DNA from: an uncultured Pseudoxanthomonas sp.
Lineage (GTDB): Bacteria; Pseudomonadota; Gammaproteobacteria; Xanthomonadales; Xanthomonadaceae
NCBI GenBank assembly: GCA_937975725.1
Contig: CALJUL010000050.1
Location: forward strand, 1-43,529
DNA: 43,529 nucleotides
Direction of reading: 5' to 3'
The notes beneath the pieces are model-generated. The model did no database searches, was not told the DNA's origin, and worked only from the letters and a program-made list of their open reading frames with translations. Made by a program: the position numbers and the translations under genes. Positions 1-7,768 of this stretch are shown in pieces; the stretch's first letter is position 1; the number at the start of each line of letters is the position of its first letter.

Positions 1-1
1 C

Positions 2-988
2 GAGTGGATCCTCGAACTCGACCGCGGCCACGGCATCCCGTGGAAGGGCAACTACACCGACTGGCTGGTGCAGAAGGACGAGCGCCTGAAGCAGGAAGAG
101 AACCAGGAGAAGGCCCGGCAGAAGGCCATCCAGAAGGAACTGGAATGGTCGCGCCAGAACGCCAAGGGCGGCCGCTCCAAAGGCAAGGCGCGCCTGGCCC
201 GCCTGGAAGAGTTGCAATCGGTCGACTACCAGAAGCGTAACGAGACCAACGAGATCTTCATCCCGCCGGGCGAGCGCCTGGGCAACTCGGTGATCGAGTT
301 CAAGAACGTCTCCAAGAAGTTCGGCGACCGCCTGCTGATCGACAACCTGAGTTTCCTGGTACCCGGCGGCGCCATCGTCGGTATCATCGGCCCCAACGGC
401 GCTGGCAAGTCGACGCTGTTCAAGATGATCACCGGGCAGGAGAAGCCGGACTCCGGCGAGATCGTCACCGGCCCGACGGTGAAGCTGGCCTACGTGGACC
501 AGAGCCGCGACAAGCTGGAAGGCAACCACAACGTGTTCCAGGAAATCTCCGGCGGCCTGGACATCCTCAACATCAACGGCGTGGAGATCCAGTCGCGCGC
601 CTATATCGGCCGCTTCAACTTCAAGGGCCAGGACCAGCAGAAGATGGTCGGCTCGCTGTCCGGCGGTGAGCGCGGCCGCCTGCACATGGCCAAGACCCTG
701 TTGCAGGGCGGCAACGTGCTGCTGCTCGACGAACCGTCCAACGACCTGGACATCGAAACCCTGCGTGCGCTGGAAGACGCGCTGCTGGAATTCCCCGGCA
801 ACACCTTCGTCATCTCGCACGACCGCTGGTTCCTGGACCGCATCGCCACCCACATCCTCGCCTTCGAGGGCGACTCGCACGTGGAGTTCTTCCAGGGCAA
901 CTACCGCGAGTACGAGGAAGACAAGAAGCGCCGCCTGGGCGAAGAAGGCGCCCGCCCGCACCGCCTGCGGTTCAAGGCGCTGAAATAA
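2..988 (+). CDS. ettA: Energy-dependent translational throttle protein EttA (ABC-F ATPase), 5'-truncated by the window edge
   Basis: This is the C-terminal 328 residues of an ABC-F protein; the reading frame is open from base 2, so the first ATP-binding domain lies outside the window. The fragment starts in the charged inter-domain linker (rich in K, E, Q and R, about residues 1-85) that in EttA contacts the ribosomal P-site tRNA. The second ABC domain follows, with Walker A GPNGAGKST, signature SLSGGERGR and Walker B LLLDEPSNDLD, then the switch-histidine stretch VISHDRW. EttA binds the ribosomal E site and gates entry into elongation according to ATP/ADP. A strong hairpin terminator follows at 1017-1046. 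The linker sequence (start ELDRGHGIPWKGNY) is typical of EttA rather than Uup or other ABC-F members. Confidence 0.95.
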   Translation, partial: EWILELDRGHGIPWKGNYTDWLVQKDERLKQEENQEKARQKAIQKELEWSRQNAKGGRSKGKARLARLEELQSVDYQKRNETNEIFIPPGERLGNSVIEFKNVSKKFGDRLLIDNLSFLVPGGAIVGIIGPNGAGKSTLFKMITGQEKPDSGEIVTGPTVKLAYVDQSRDKLEGNHNVFQEISGGLDILNINGVEIQSRAYIGRFNFKGQDQQKMVGSLSGGERGRLHMAKTLLQGGNVLLLDEPSNDLDIETLRALEDALLEFPGNTFVISHDRWFLDRIATHILAFEGDSHVEFFQGNYREYEEDKKRRLGEEGARPHRLRFKALK

Positions 989-1016
989 GGCGCTCCATCG
1001 CGAACGCGCCCAACGG

Positions 1017-1046
1017 AAAACGCCGGCGGAAGCCGGCGTTTTTCTT
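1017..1046 (+). terminator. Bidirectional intrinsic terminator after ettA
   Basis: Perfect 7-bp stem CGCCGGC (1021-1027) and GCCGGCG (1032-1038) with a GGAA loop, AAAA before it and TTTTTC after it. Because it has A-tracts upstream and T-tracts downstream it can serve both ettA and the convergent DUF3667 gene that ends at 1067. Confidence 0.85.
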
Positions 1047-1066
1047 GTCCGCGCGGATCGCCCGGG

Positions 1067-1861
1067 TCAATAGGCCATCGTCACGACGAACACCAAGGCC
1101 GCCAGCAGAGTCAGCAGGCCCTGGACCAGCATGAAGATCCCCAGCCCCGCCAGGGTACGCAGCGCCGTCGCCCATCGGGAATGATCACGGAACAACTGGA
1201 TGAGCGAAAAAACGGCGTAGAGCGACGCCAGTGCCACGGACGCTCCCTGCGCATGCGGAACCCAGCGACCCACCAGGATGGCGAGCGCCATGAAGACGAA
1301 CGTCTGCACCGTCAGGAACGCGGTCACGACCAGCCATTCGGGATAGTTGAGCCCCCTCCCGCGGAAGGCCAGCCAGAACGAAGCGGCCTCGAACGGCAGC
1401 AGGACGAGAGTGAAGGCAGTGAGGTGGGCATTGATCCAGTCCTTCACCGTGGCGAGGGTATTCGCCGCAAAGACGGGATCGATCTTTCCGTCAGGCTGCG
1501 TCGTGCGCACCTCCGAAAAGCCCGCCTGCATCGCAGAACCGACCAGATCGCCATCGAGCAGGTACCTGCCGAGGAGTACGACGACGGCGGCGGAGAGCAT
1601 CAGCAGCAGCAACGGCTTGACCCGATTCGCCCGCCTCCCCTCCAGATAGCCACGCATCAGGTGACCCGGCCGCAGCATCAGCTCCCTGAGCGAATACAGG
1701 ACGCCGCGATCCATGTGGAGCACGCTGTGCTCCAGCTCATGGCCCAGGAAATGCCAATCGATGCGATGCACCGGCGTAGGCTGGCCGCAGGCGGGACAGA
1801 ACTTCTGTTCAGGACCATCCGTCACGCGCGCGCAGTTGGCGCACTTCCCCACGTCCGGCAT
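1067..1861 (-). CDS. DUF3667-type membrane protein with N-terminal zinc-ribbon
   Basis: Protein of about 264 residues. Residues ~5-30 hold two CxxC pairs (CANC and CPAC), a zinc-ribbon-like module. The motif GYLEGRRANRVKPLLLLML leads into the first membrane segment, and three or four further hydrophobic stretches follow (around ILVGRW, SLYAVFSLI and LLTLLAALVF). This arrangement is typical of DUF3667 proteins, whose role is unknown. Several in-frame ATGs lie close together (1891, 1873, 1867, 1861). The 1861 start is preferred because GGGGAUGG sits just upstream, but the choice is uncertain. It converges on ettA and shares its terminator. Confidence 0.8.
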   Translation of the reverse strand: MPDVGKCANCARVTDGPEQKFCPACGQPTPVHRIDWHFLGHELEHSVLHMDRGVLYSLRELMLRPGHLMRGYLEGRRANRVKPLLLLMLSAAVVVLLGRYLLDGDLVGSAMQAGFSEVRTTQPDGKIDPVFAANTLATVKDWINAHLTAFTLVLLPFEAASFWLAFRGRGLNYPEWLVVTAFLTVQTFVFMALAILVGRWVPHAQGASVALASLYAVFSLIQLFRDHSRWATALRTLAGLGIFMLVQGLLTLLAALVFVVTMAY

Positions 1862-1938
1862 CGCCATCCCCATGGCTGCAAAGCATCGCATTCTAGGGCG
1901 CGGCCCATGCGTTGGGGAGCCGGCCCGCGCACGACCGC

Positions 1939-3108
1939 CTATTCCGGCGGCAGCCCGAACACCTTGCGCAGGTAGGCCACGAAATCCGGATCGTCGCTCA
2001 TGCCCTTCCCGGGCGTGTCGCTGACCTTGGCGACCGGCTGCCCCTGGCAACGCACCATCTTCAGCACGAGTTGCAGCGGCCTGGGGCCGACGTCGTTGGT
2101 CAGGTTGGTGCCGATGCCGAAGCCGACCCGGCAACGGTCGCGGAAATGCGCGTGGATGCGCAGCACCGCCTCCACGTCCAGGCCGTCGCTGAACACCAGC
2201 GTCTTGCCACGCGGGTCGATGCGCTGCCGTTCCAGGTGGGCGATGACGCGGTCGCCCCATTCCAGCGGATCGCCCGAGTCGTGGCGCATGCCGTCGAACA
2301 GCTTGCCGAAATACAGGTCGAAATCGCGCAGGAACGCGTCCAGCCCCACCACGTCCGACAGCGCGATGCCCAGGTCGCCGCGGTACTCCTGCGCCCATGC
2401 CTCGAACGCGGCGCGTTGCGAATCGCGCAGTCGCGGCCCCAGTTGCTGGAACGCCTGCAACCACTCGTGCGCCATCGTGCCGTGCGGCGTCATGCCGTAC
2501 AGGCGGGCGAAGTGCACGTTGCTGGTGCCGACGAAACCGTCGCCCAGCACCTCGCGGCAGACCGGCAGCAGGCGCGCATGCCAGGCGTGCGAATAGCGCC
2601 GGCGGGTGCCGAAATCGGTGATCGTGCAGTCCGGCGCCGCGCTGCGCAGCCGTTCCAGCTTGGCGCGCAGACGGCGCTCGCCCTCGCCCAGGTCACCACC
2701 GGGCTGCGCGCGCATCCACACCTCGCTGATGATGGCCAGCACCGGCACTTCGAACAGGATCGTCTGCAGCCAGGGGCCTTCGATGGTCAGGTCCAGTTCG
2801 CCGGGCACCTGCGCGGACGGCGCGATGCGCACGTGGCGGCGGCGCAACTGGAACTGCTCCAGGAAATCGACGAAATCCGGCTTGACGTAGCGCAGGCCCG
2901 CGAGGAAGCGCAGTTCCTCCGGAGTGAAGCGCAGCGTGCACAGGCGGTCGATCTCCGCCGCGATCTCGTCCAGGTGCCGCGCCAGGTCCACGCCGGGCGT
3001 GCGACACTTGAAGCGGTACAGCACCTGCGCGCCCGGATGCTGGTGCAGCACAGCCTGCATCATCGTGAGCTTGTAGAGATCGGTATCGAGCAGCGAAGGG
3101 ATGATCAT
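1939..3108 (-). CDS. pncB: Nicotinate phosphoribosyltransferase
   Basis: 389 residues, the usual length for proteobacterial PncB. It converts nicotinate, PRPP and ATP to nicotinate mononucleotide in the cytoplasmic NAD salvage (Preiss-Handler) pathway. Diagnostic parts: N-terminal SLLDTDLYKLTMMQAVL, central DFGTRRRYSHAWH, GTSNVHFA with the following MTPHGTMAHEW (the phosphoribosylated catalytic histidine region), RHDSGDPLEWGD, and C-terminal FGIGTNLTNDVG. The start at 3108 gives the family-typical MIIPSLLDTDLYKLTM; the frame stays open far upstream but that part has no family resemblance. No obvious operon partner; the DUF3667 gene lies 77 bases downstream. Confidence 0.95.
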   Translation of the reverse strand: MIIPSLLDTDLYKLTMMQAVLHQHPGAQVLYRFKCRTPGVDLARHLDEIAAEIDRLCTLRFTPEELRFLAGLRYVKPDFVDFLEQFQLRRRHVRIAPSAQVPGELDLTIEGPWLQTILFEVPVLAIISEVWMRAQPGGDLGEGERRLRAKLERLRSAAPDCTITDFGTRRRYSHAWHARLLPVCREVLGDGFVGTSNVHFARLYGMTPHGTMAHEWLQAFQQLGPRLRDSQRAAFEAWAQEYRGDLGIALSDVVGLDAFLRDFDLYFGKLFDGMRHDSGDPLEWGDRVIAHLERQRIDPRGKTLVFSDGLDVEAVLRIHAHFRDRCRVGFGIGTNLTNDVGPRPLQLVLKMVRCQGQPVAKVSDTPGKGMSDDPDFVAYLRKVFGLPPE

Positions 3109-3361
3109 GCCGGTCCGGCGGAAGGCGACGTGGGCAGCCATGGTCGCATGCCGCGGCGATGCGGCCGGTTTGCGCGGCATCGGCGGGCGGCAACCGGCGG
3201 TGGGTTGGCGGTTTCCGCCGACATGCCGCGGGCGATGGGCACGGCAGGCATGCGTCCGCATGTGGAGCCTGTGCTGCACGAAGCTCCGGCCGCCGACCGC
3301 ACCGGTAAGCCGGCGACTTCCGGCCTCTCCCCAGCCTGCCGCAACCGGCAACCGGCCAGCC

Positions 3362-3685
3362 TCAGGCCAGGTACACCCCGCCGTCGCGCACCTGCACGGC
3401 CACGGCGCGCAGCGCGTCGCCGCGGCAGGGGCCGGCCGTGCAGTCGCCGCGGACCAGTTCGAACGAGGCGCCATGCGCGGCGCAGACCAGCAGGCCGTCC
3501 TTGCTCTTGAGGAACTGCCCCGGCGCCCAGTCCAGGCGGCGGCCGGCATGCGGGCAGACGTTGAGCCAGGCGCGCACCTCGCCGCCCTCGCGGTAGAGGA
3601 TCAGCGATTCGGCATCGTCGCCTATCGTGGCCTCAACTTCGGCGAATCCGCCTTCGGCGATGTCATCCAGGGCAATCAGGCGCAT
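3362..3685 (-). CDS. Rieske [2Fe-2S] ferredoxin-like protein
   Basis: 107 residues, a free-standing Rieske domain. The two cluster-binding boxes are visible: CPHAGRRLD and, 21 residues later, CAAHGA, so the Cys and His ligands are all present. Such small soluble Rieske proteins act as electron carriers or as ferredoxin components of dioxygenases; no oxygenase gene is nearby, so the partner is unknown. The ATG at 3685 is preferred; a GTG at 3706 is in frame and would add seven residues. It may be co-transcribed with pncB, which starts 253 bases downstream, but that gap shows no clear signal. Confidence 0.88.
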   Translation of the reverse strand: MRLIALDDIAEGGFAEVEATIGDDAESLILYREGGEVRAWLNVCPHAGRRLDWAPGQFLKSKDGLLVCAAHGASFELVRGDCTAGPCRGDALRAVAVQVRDGGVYLA

Positions 3686-3775
3686 GCTGCTTAACGAAGT
3701 TCTCACACGGTCATCGAAACGTCATCCGATACTGCGCGCATCGGCTCCGGCCGCATTCTGTCACGACGCCACGCC

Positions 3776-4048
3776 ATGTACGCACGCCATTCGTTCAACG
3801 CCTTCCGCACCGTGTTCGCGCCCCGCAAGCCGCGCCACCCGCTGCTGCGGTTCGGCCTGGGCCTGCTGGGCGTGGCGCTGCTGGGCGTGCTGGTGTTCTT
3901 CAGCCTGTTCGTGGGCGCGGCCATGATCGCCGGCGGCCTGCTGTACAAGTTGCTGCGCCAGCGTGGCAAGCCGATGGCCCGCGACAGCCGCGTGGTGGAT
4001 GCCGAATACCACGTGGTCCGCAAGCCGGTGCTGCCACTGCCGCGCTAG
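3776..4048 (+). CDS. Small predicted membrane protein of unknown function
   Basis: 90 residues. A basic N-terminus (RHSFNAFRTVFAPRKPRHP) precedes one long hydrophobic segment at about residues 23-57 (LLRFGLGLLGVALLGVLVFF and a second AAMIAGGLLY stretch), then a charged tail ending in VVRKPVLPLPR. It reads as a one- or two-pass inner-membrane protein. It sits 46 bases upstream of the FAA hydrolase gene on the same strand and may share its transcript. I do not recognise a named family. The divergent Rieske gene starts about 90 bases upstream, so 3686-3775 should hold both promoters. Confidence 0.65.
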   Translation: MYARHSFNAFRTVFAPRKPRHPLLRFGLGLLGVALLGVLVFFSLFVGAAMIAGGLLYKLLRQRGKPMARDSRVVDAEYHVVRKPVLPLPR

Positions 4049-4094
4049 ACTCGCCGGCCATCCGCCCTCTTGACCGGCCAGACGCCGGCCGCCG

Positions 4095-4805
4095 ATGACC
4101 GACCTCATTCCCGCTTCCCCGATCCCGCGCGTGCCCGTCCGTGGCGGCGCCACCTTCCCCGTGCGCCGCATCTTCTGCGTGGGCCGCAACTTCGCCGACC
4201 ACGCCAGGGAAATGGGCGCCGCCGCGCCGGCTTCCAGAGCCGAGCGCGGCACGCCGGTGTTCTTCCACAAACCCGCCGACGCCATCGTCACCGGCAACGC
4301 CGACGTGCCCTATCCGCCGGCCACCCGCGACCTGCACCACGAGGTGGAACTGGTGGCGGCGCTCGGCCGCGACGCGCCCACCGGCGAACTCGCGCGCGAA
4401 CAGGCGCAGGCGCTGGTGATCGCCTACGGCGTGGGCCTGGACCTGACCCGCCGCGACCTGCAGGGCGCGGCCAAGGCCAAGGGCCTGCCCTGGGATACCG
4501 GCAAGGGCTTCGACCATTCCGCACCGATCAGCGAACTGGTGCCGGCCGCCGACGTCGCACCGCTCGACGGCCTCACCCTGACCCTGCGGGTCAACGGCGA
4601 GGTCCGCCAGCACGGCGCCCTGCACGACCTGATCTGGGACGTGCCGGACATCCTTGTCGAGCTGTCGAAGCTGTACGCGCTGAAGGCCGGCGACCTGGTC
4701 TTCATGGGCACGCCCGCCGGCGTGGCCGCACTGGCGCCGGGCGACGCCTTCGTCGCCACCCTGGACGGCGTGGCCGAACTGCGCGGCCGCATCGTCGCGG
4801 CCTGA
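4095..4805 (+). CDS. Fumarylacetoacetate hydrolase (FAH) family protein
   Basis: 236 residues, the length of single-domain FAH enzymes such as YcgM. The fold-specific motifs are present: GRNFADHAREM near the N-terminus, the metal-binding glutamates in HHEVEL, DLTRRDLQ, KGFDHSAPIS, and C-terminal GDLVFMGTPAGVAAL. Members hydrolyse C-C bonds in acylpyruvates or decarboxylate oxaloacetate in the cytoplasm; the exact substrate cannot be read from sequence. It lies directly downstream of a small membrane protein gene. After the stop a long repeat-rich gap (4806-5360) begins. Confidence 0.88.
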   Translation: MTDLIPASPIPRVPVRGGATFPVRRIFCVGRNFADHAREMGAAAPASRAERGTPVFFHKPADAIVTGNADVPYPPATRDLHHEVELVAALGRDAPTGELAREQAQALVIAYGVGLDLTRRDLQGAAKAKGLPWDTGKGFDHSAPISELVPAADVAPLDGLTLTLRVNGEVRQHGALHDLIWDVPDILVELSKLYALKAGDLVFMGTPAGVAALAPGDAFVATLDGVAELRGRIVAA

Positions 4806-4823
4806 GCCCCGCTTCCCGCTTGC

Positions 4824-4848
4824 TGTGGGAGCGACGTCAGTCGCGACT
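4824..4848 (+). repeat. REP-like palindromic repeat, copy 1
   Basis: TGTGGGAGCGACGTCAGTCGCGA: a GAGCGACG/AGTCGCGA palindrome with the leader TGTGGGAG. It is one of about ten copies in the window and lies 19 bases after the FAA hydrolase stop. Confidence 0.85.
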
Positions 4849-4874
4849 GCGCGCTTCGGGGAAGCTCTTTCGAC

Positions 4875-4914
4875 ACGGATCAATGCGGATCAACGCGGAT
4901 GGGCACGGATAAGG
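4875..4914 (+). repeat. GCGGAT-type short direct repeat cluster
   Basis: Four successive units ending in CGGAT (ACGGATCA, GCGGATCA, GCGGATGG, ACGGATAA). An inverted counterpart lies at 5181-5210. Together they form part of a composite repeat block between the FAA hydrolase gene and mscL. Confidence 0.6.
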
Positions 4915-5094
4915 CTCGGTGCCGTGTCCGGATTCACGTTGGGGGGCGCATCGCATGGAGGTGTCGGCGATGCAGCGCCGGCCTGCACGCTGAAGCCCTT
5001 CATGGGCATGCCCGGCAGGGGCAGACGCGCCCGGCAGCGCGTCCGAACTGTTCGGCCGCATAGCCCCAACCATCCAACTCACTGCATGGGATCC
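4915..5094. other. Intergenic filler inside the repeat block, no gene supported
   Basis: About 180 bases between repeat units. Short open frames on both strands here (4825-5100 plus; 4837-5169 minus) run through the repeats themselves and have no family resemblance, so no gene is called. Confidence 0.6.
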
Positions 5095-5122
5095 CTGTAG
5101 GAGCGACGCAAGTCGCGACCAC
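5095..5122 (+). repeat. REP-like palindromic repeat, copy 2
   Basis: CTGTAGGAGCGACGCAAGTCGCGA, the commonest version in the window. It forms an inverted pair with the copy at 5233-5259. Confidence 0.88.
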
Positions 5123-5180
5123 GGCCCTTCGGCAGACAGCCAAACCCAGGATTCGCGCGGAACACGCAAGGAAGCAAGCG

Positions 5181-5210
5181 CCTTATCCGCGTCATCCGCA
5201 CCATCCGTGG
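5181..5210 (-). repeat. Inverted GCGGAT-type repeat cluster
   Basis: TTATCCGCGTCATCCGCACC and the following ATCCGTGG are the reverse complement of the GCGGAT cluster at 4875-4914. Confidence 0.6.
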
Positions 5211-5232
5211 CCTGCGCTTGCCCTGACTTGGC

Positions 5233-5259
5233 GGTCGCGACTTACGTCGCTCCTACAGG
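5233..5259 (-). repeat. REP-like palindromic repeat, copy 3 (inverted)
   Basis: GTCGCGACTTACGTCGCTCC followed by TACAG: reverse orientation of copy 2, about 100 bases upstream of the mscL start. Confidence 0.88.
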
Positions 5260-5310
5260 GGGAAAGGAGCGGTCCTTACGGGTTCCGGGTTCCGTTCGGG
5301 GCCGGCGGGG

Positions 5311-5316
5311 TATAGT
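5311..5316 (+). promoter_or_regulatory. Candidate -10 element for mscL
   Basis: TATAGT, five of six matches to the sigma-70 -10 consensus, 45 bases before the mscL ATG. No convincing -35 hexamer is visible at the right distance, so this is tentative. A GAGGAG ribosome-binding site follows just before the start. Confidence 0.35.
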
Positions 5317-5360
5317 CTGCGCCGACGGCGTGTCGGCGCCTTCCCCCGAGGAGACATTGC

Positions 5361-5762
5361 ATGGGCATGGTCAGCGAGTTCAAGGAATTCATTTCGCGCG
5401 GCAACGTGGTCGACCTGGCGGTCGGCGTGGTGATCGGCGCGGCGTTCGGCAAGATCGTCAGCAGCCTGGTGGATGGCATCGTCATGCCGCTGGTGGGCCT
5501 GGCGACCGGGGGCGTGAAGTTCGGCGACCTGGCCATCACCCTGCGCGAGGCCCAGGTGGACGCCGGCGGCGCGGAAACCGTGCCGGCGCTGCTGCTCAAC
5601 TACGGCGCCTTCCTGCAGACGGTGATCGACTTCCTGCTGATCGCCTTCGCCATCTTCCTGTTCCTGAAAGCCTACAACCGCGTGCGCACGCCGGCACCGG
5701 AAGCGGCCACGCCCGAAGACGTCCTGCTGCTGCGCGAGATCCGCGATTCGCTGAAGAAGTGA
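5361..5762 (+). CDS. mscL: Large-conductance mechanosensitive channel MscL
   Basis: 133 residues, close to the 136 of E. coli MscL. It forms a homopentameric inner-membrane channel that opens under membrane tension to release solutes on osmotic down-shock. The N-terminal helix (SEFKEFISRGNVVDLAVGV) is followed by TM1 with the pore-lining IGAAFGKIVSSLV, a periplasmic loop (~residues 45-75), TM2 (FLQTVIDFLLIAFAIFLFLK) and a charged C-terminal helix ending DSLKK. GAGGAG lies about eight bases before the ATG. It is flanked by a repeat block upstream and by the peptidase gene 95 bases downstream. Confidence 0.97.
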   Translation: MGMVSEFKEFISRGNVVDLAVGVVIGAAFGKIVSSLVDGIVMPLVGLATGGVKFGDLAITLREAQVDAGGAETVPALLLNYGAFLQTVIDFLLIAFAIFLFLKAYNRVRTPAPEAATPEDVLLLREIRDSLKK

Positions 5763-5857
5763 CGGCGCGGCGCGCCCCGAACGGGCAACGCCGGCAAAGG
5801 AAACCCGGGGCCACGGGCTGCTAAGCTCGTGGCCTTGCCGTTTCCACGGGACATTCC

Positions 5858-7240
5858 ATGCGCCTCGCTCCGCTGCTGCTCGCCCTGACCCTCGCTGCGC
5901 CCGCGTTCGCCGCGCAGCGCGAGACCCGCATCCCCGACGCCGCCCTCGCCACCGCCGCGCAGTTGCGCGAGCAGGCGCTGGCCGACGACACCGGCTGGAA
6001 GGTGGTCGAATCGCTGACCACCGAGATCGGCCCGCGCCTGGCCGGCAGCGAGGCCGACGCGAAGGCAGTGGCCTGGGCGCAGGCGAAGTTCCGGGAACTG
6101 GGCTTCGACAAGGTGTGGACCGAGCCGGTCACCTTCCCCAAGTGGGTCCGCCGCAGCGAGCGCGCCGCGGTGCTCGGCGCGCACGCGCAGCCGCTGGCGA
6201 TCACCGCACTGGGCGGCAGCCCCGGCGGCACGGTGGAGGGCGAGATCGTGCGCTTCGCCGCGCTGGAAGCGGCGCCGGACGGCGCGCTGGCCGGCAAGAT
6301 CGTCTTCGTCGACTACCACATGAAGGCCGCGCGCGACGGCCGCGACTACGGCAACAGCGGCAGCATCCGCTCCAAGGGGCCGTCGGCGGCCATCCGCAAG
6401 GGCGCCATCGGCTTCCTGATGCGCTCGGCCGGCACCGACAACCACCGCGTGCCGCATACCGGCATCACCCGCTTCGACGACGGCCTGGCTCCGGTGCCGT
6501 CGGCGGCGCTCAGCATCCCCGACGCCGAGCAGCTTGCGCGCCTGGCCGCGCGCGGCCCTGTGCGGGTCGGGCTGGCGCTGGACTGCGGCTGGGACGGCGA
6601 ATACACCTCGCAGAACGTCATCGGCGAAATCACCGGGCGCAGCCTGCCGAAGGAAGTGGTGGTGATCGGCGGCCACCTGGATTCGTGGGACCTGGGCACC
6701 GGCGCGATCGACGACGGCGCGGGCATCGGCATCACCCTGGCGGCCGGGCACCTGATCGGCAAGCTGAAGCAGGCGCCCAAGCGCACGATCCGCGTGATCG
6801 CCTTCGCCAACGAGGAACAGGGCCTGCACGGCGGCAAGGCGTATGCCGAGAAGCATCTGGCCGACATCGCGCGCCACCAGATCGGCGCCGAGAGCGACTT
6901 CGGCGCCGGCCGCATCTATGCGTTCAACACCGGCGCGCCCGAATACGCACGCAAGGCCACCGAGCAGATCGCGCAGGCGCTGGCGCCGCTGGGCATCGAG
7001 TACGCACCCGGCCAGGGCGGCGCGGGCCCGGACATCAGCCCCTTCGCCGCCAAGGGCCTGGCCTGGGGCTGGCTGGCGCAGGACGGCAGCGACTACTTCC
7101 ACCTGCACCACAACGCCGACGACACCCTGGACAAGATCGACCCGGCCGCGCTGGCGCAGAACGTCGCCGCCTACGCCGTATTCGCCTACCTCGCCGCGGA
7201 AGCCGACGGCGACTTCGGCAGCAAGCTCAAGGAAGAATGA
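5858..7240 (+). CDS. Secreted zinc metallopeptidase, family M28 (carboxypeptidase Q-like)
   Basis: 460 residues with a clear Sec signal peptide (MRLAPLLLALTLAAPAFA, cleavage likely after AFA). The mature part carries a PA-type inserted region (about residues 130-220, with SKGPSAAIRKGAIGFLMRS) and the M28 catalytic core: GGHLDSWDLGTGAIDDGAG (His and bridging Asp ligands), ANEEQG (catalytic Glu and ligand Glu), SDFGAG (Asp ligand) and FHLHHNADD (final His ligand). All expected co-catalytic zinc ligands are present, so an active exported aminopeptidase or carboxypeptidase is likely. The substrate cannot be assigned. It stands alone; a 530-base repeat-bearing gap follows. Confidence 0.92.
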   Translation: MRLAPLLLALTLAAPAFAAQRETRIPDAALATAAQLREQALADDTGWKVVESLTTEIGPRLAGSEADAKAVAWAQAKFRELGFDKVWTEPVTFPKWVRRSERAAVLGAHAQPLAITALGGSPGGTVEGEIVRFAALEAAPDGALAGKIVFVDYHMKAARDGRDYGNSGSIRSKGPSAAIRKGAIGFLMRSAGTDNHRVPHTGITRFDDGLAPVPSAALSIPDAEQLARLAARGPVRVGLALDCGWDGEYTSQNVIGEITGRSLPKEVVVIGGHLDSWDLGTGAIDDGAGIGITLAAGHLIGKLKQAPKRTIRVIAFANEEQGLHGGKAYAEKHLADIARHQIGAESDFGAGRIYAFNTGAPEYARKATEQIAQALAPLGIEYAPGQGGAGPDISPFAAKGLAWGWLAQDGSDYFHLHHNADDTLDKIDPAALAQNVAAYAVFAYLAAEADGDFGSKLKEE

Positions 7241-7339
7241 TCGCCAGCCGCGGAGCCGGCCCGGCTCCGCGGTCGTGTGCGGGAGGGCTTCAGCCTCGAC
7301 ACCTCAAGCCCGCCGGTGATGCTGACGCCGGAAGCCTCC

Positions 7340-7365
7340 GGTCGCGACTTGCGTCGCTCCTACAG
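7340..7365 (-). repeat. REP-like palindromic repeat, copy 4 (inverted)
   Basis: GTCGCGACTTGCGTCGCTCC plus TACAG. First of three copies in alternating orientation within the gap 7241-7768. Confidence 0.88.
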
Positions 7366-7449
7366 CAAGGCGGCGGCATTGTTTCCGCACGACCTTGTGT
7401 CCATGGCGATCCTGCAATCGCTCCGCATCAGGACGACCTGCTCCTGCTG

Positions 7450-7476
7450 TTGTAGGAGCGACGCAAGTCGCGACCA
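7450..7476 (+). repeat. REP-like palindromic repeat, copy 5
   Basis: TTGTAGGAGCGACGCAAGTC followed by GCGACC, the same sequence type as copy 2. Inverted relative to copies 4 and 6 on either side. Confidence 0.88.
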
Positions 7477-7592
7477 CGACATTGAAACCACTGCCACCAC
7501 ACATCGCGCAAACGATCATGGGCAGGGTGATCGATATGCCCCCATCCATGCCAGGCCGCATACCCCTTTGACAAGGATGTCCCTACGTATCC

Positions 7593-7617
7593 GGTCGCGA
7601 CTCACGTCGCTCCCACA
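7593..7617 (-). repeat. REP-like palindromic repeat, copy 6 (inverted)
   Basis: GTCGCGACTCACGTCGCTCC followed by CACA. This is the GTGGGAG-leader variant, in reverse orientation. Confidence 0.88.
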
Positions 7618-7768
7618 ATCAGTCGCGCTTCCGTCGGCATGGCGCGACGCATGCTGACTGTTGGCCTTGCAGAAGCGGCTTCGACCGCAGCATGAACATG
7701 CACCAAGGGCACTCAAGCCGGCTTTCAACAGCAGCCGGACGGCCCATCACCCCTCTTCTGCGAACGGA

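Larger units (their letters stand above)
7366..7768. other. Remainder of the intergenic gap between the M28 peptidase and RNA methyltransferase genes
   Basis: Apart from the REP copies at 7450 and 7593, nothing coding or structured is recognisable. Short open frames here read through the repeats. Confidence 0.6.

Noticed and set aside
5672..7111. Minus-strand 479-codon frame opposite the M28 peptidase gene
   Set aside because: Antisense shadow; the plus strand has a signal peptide and all zinc ligands.
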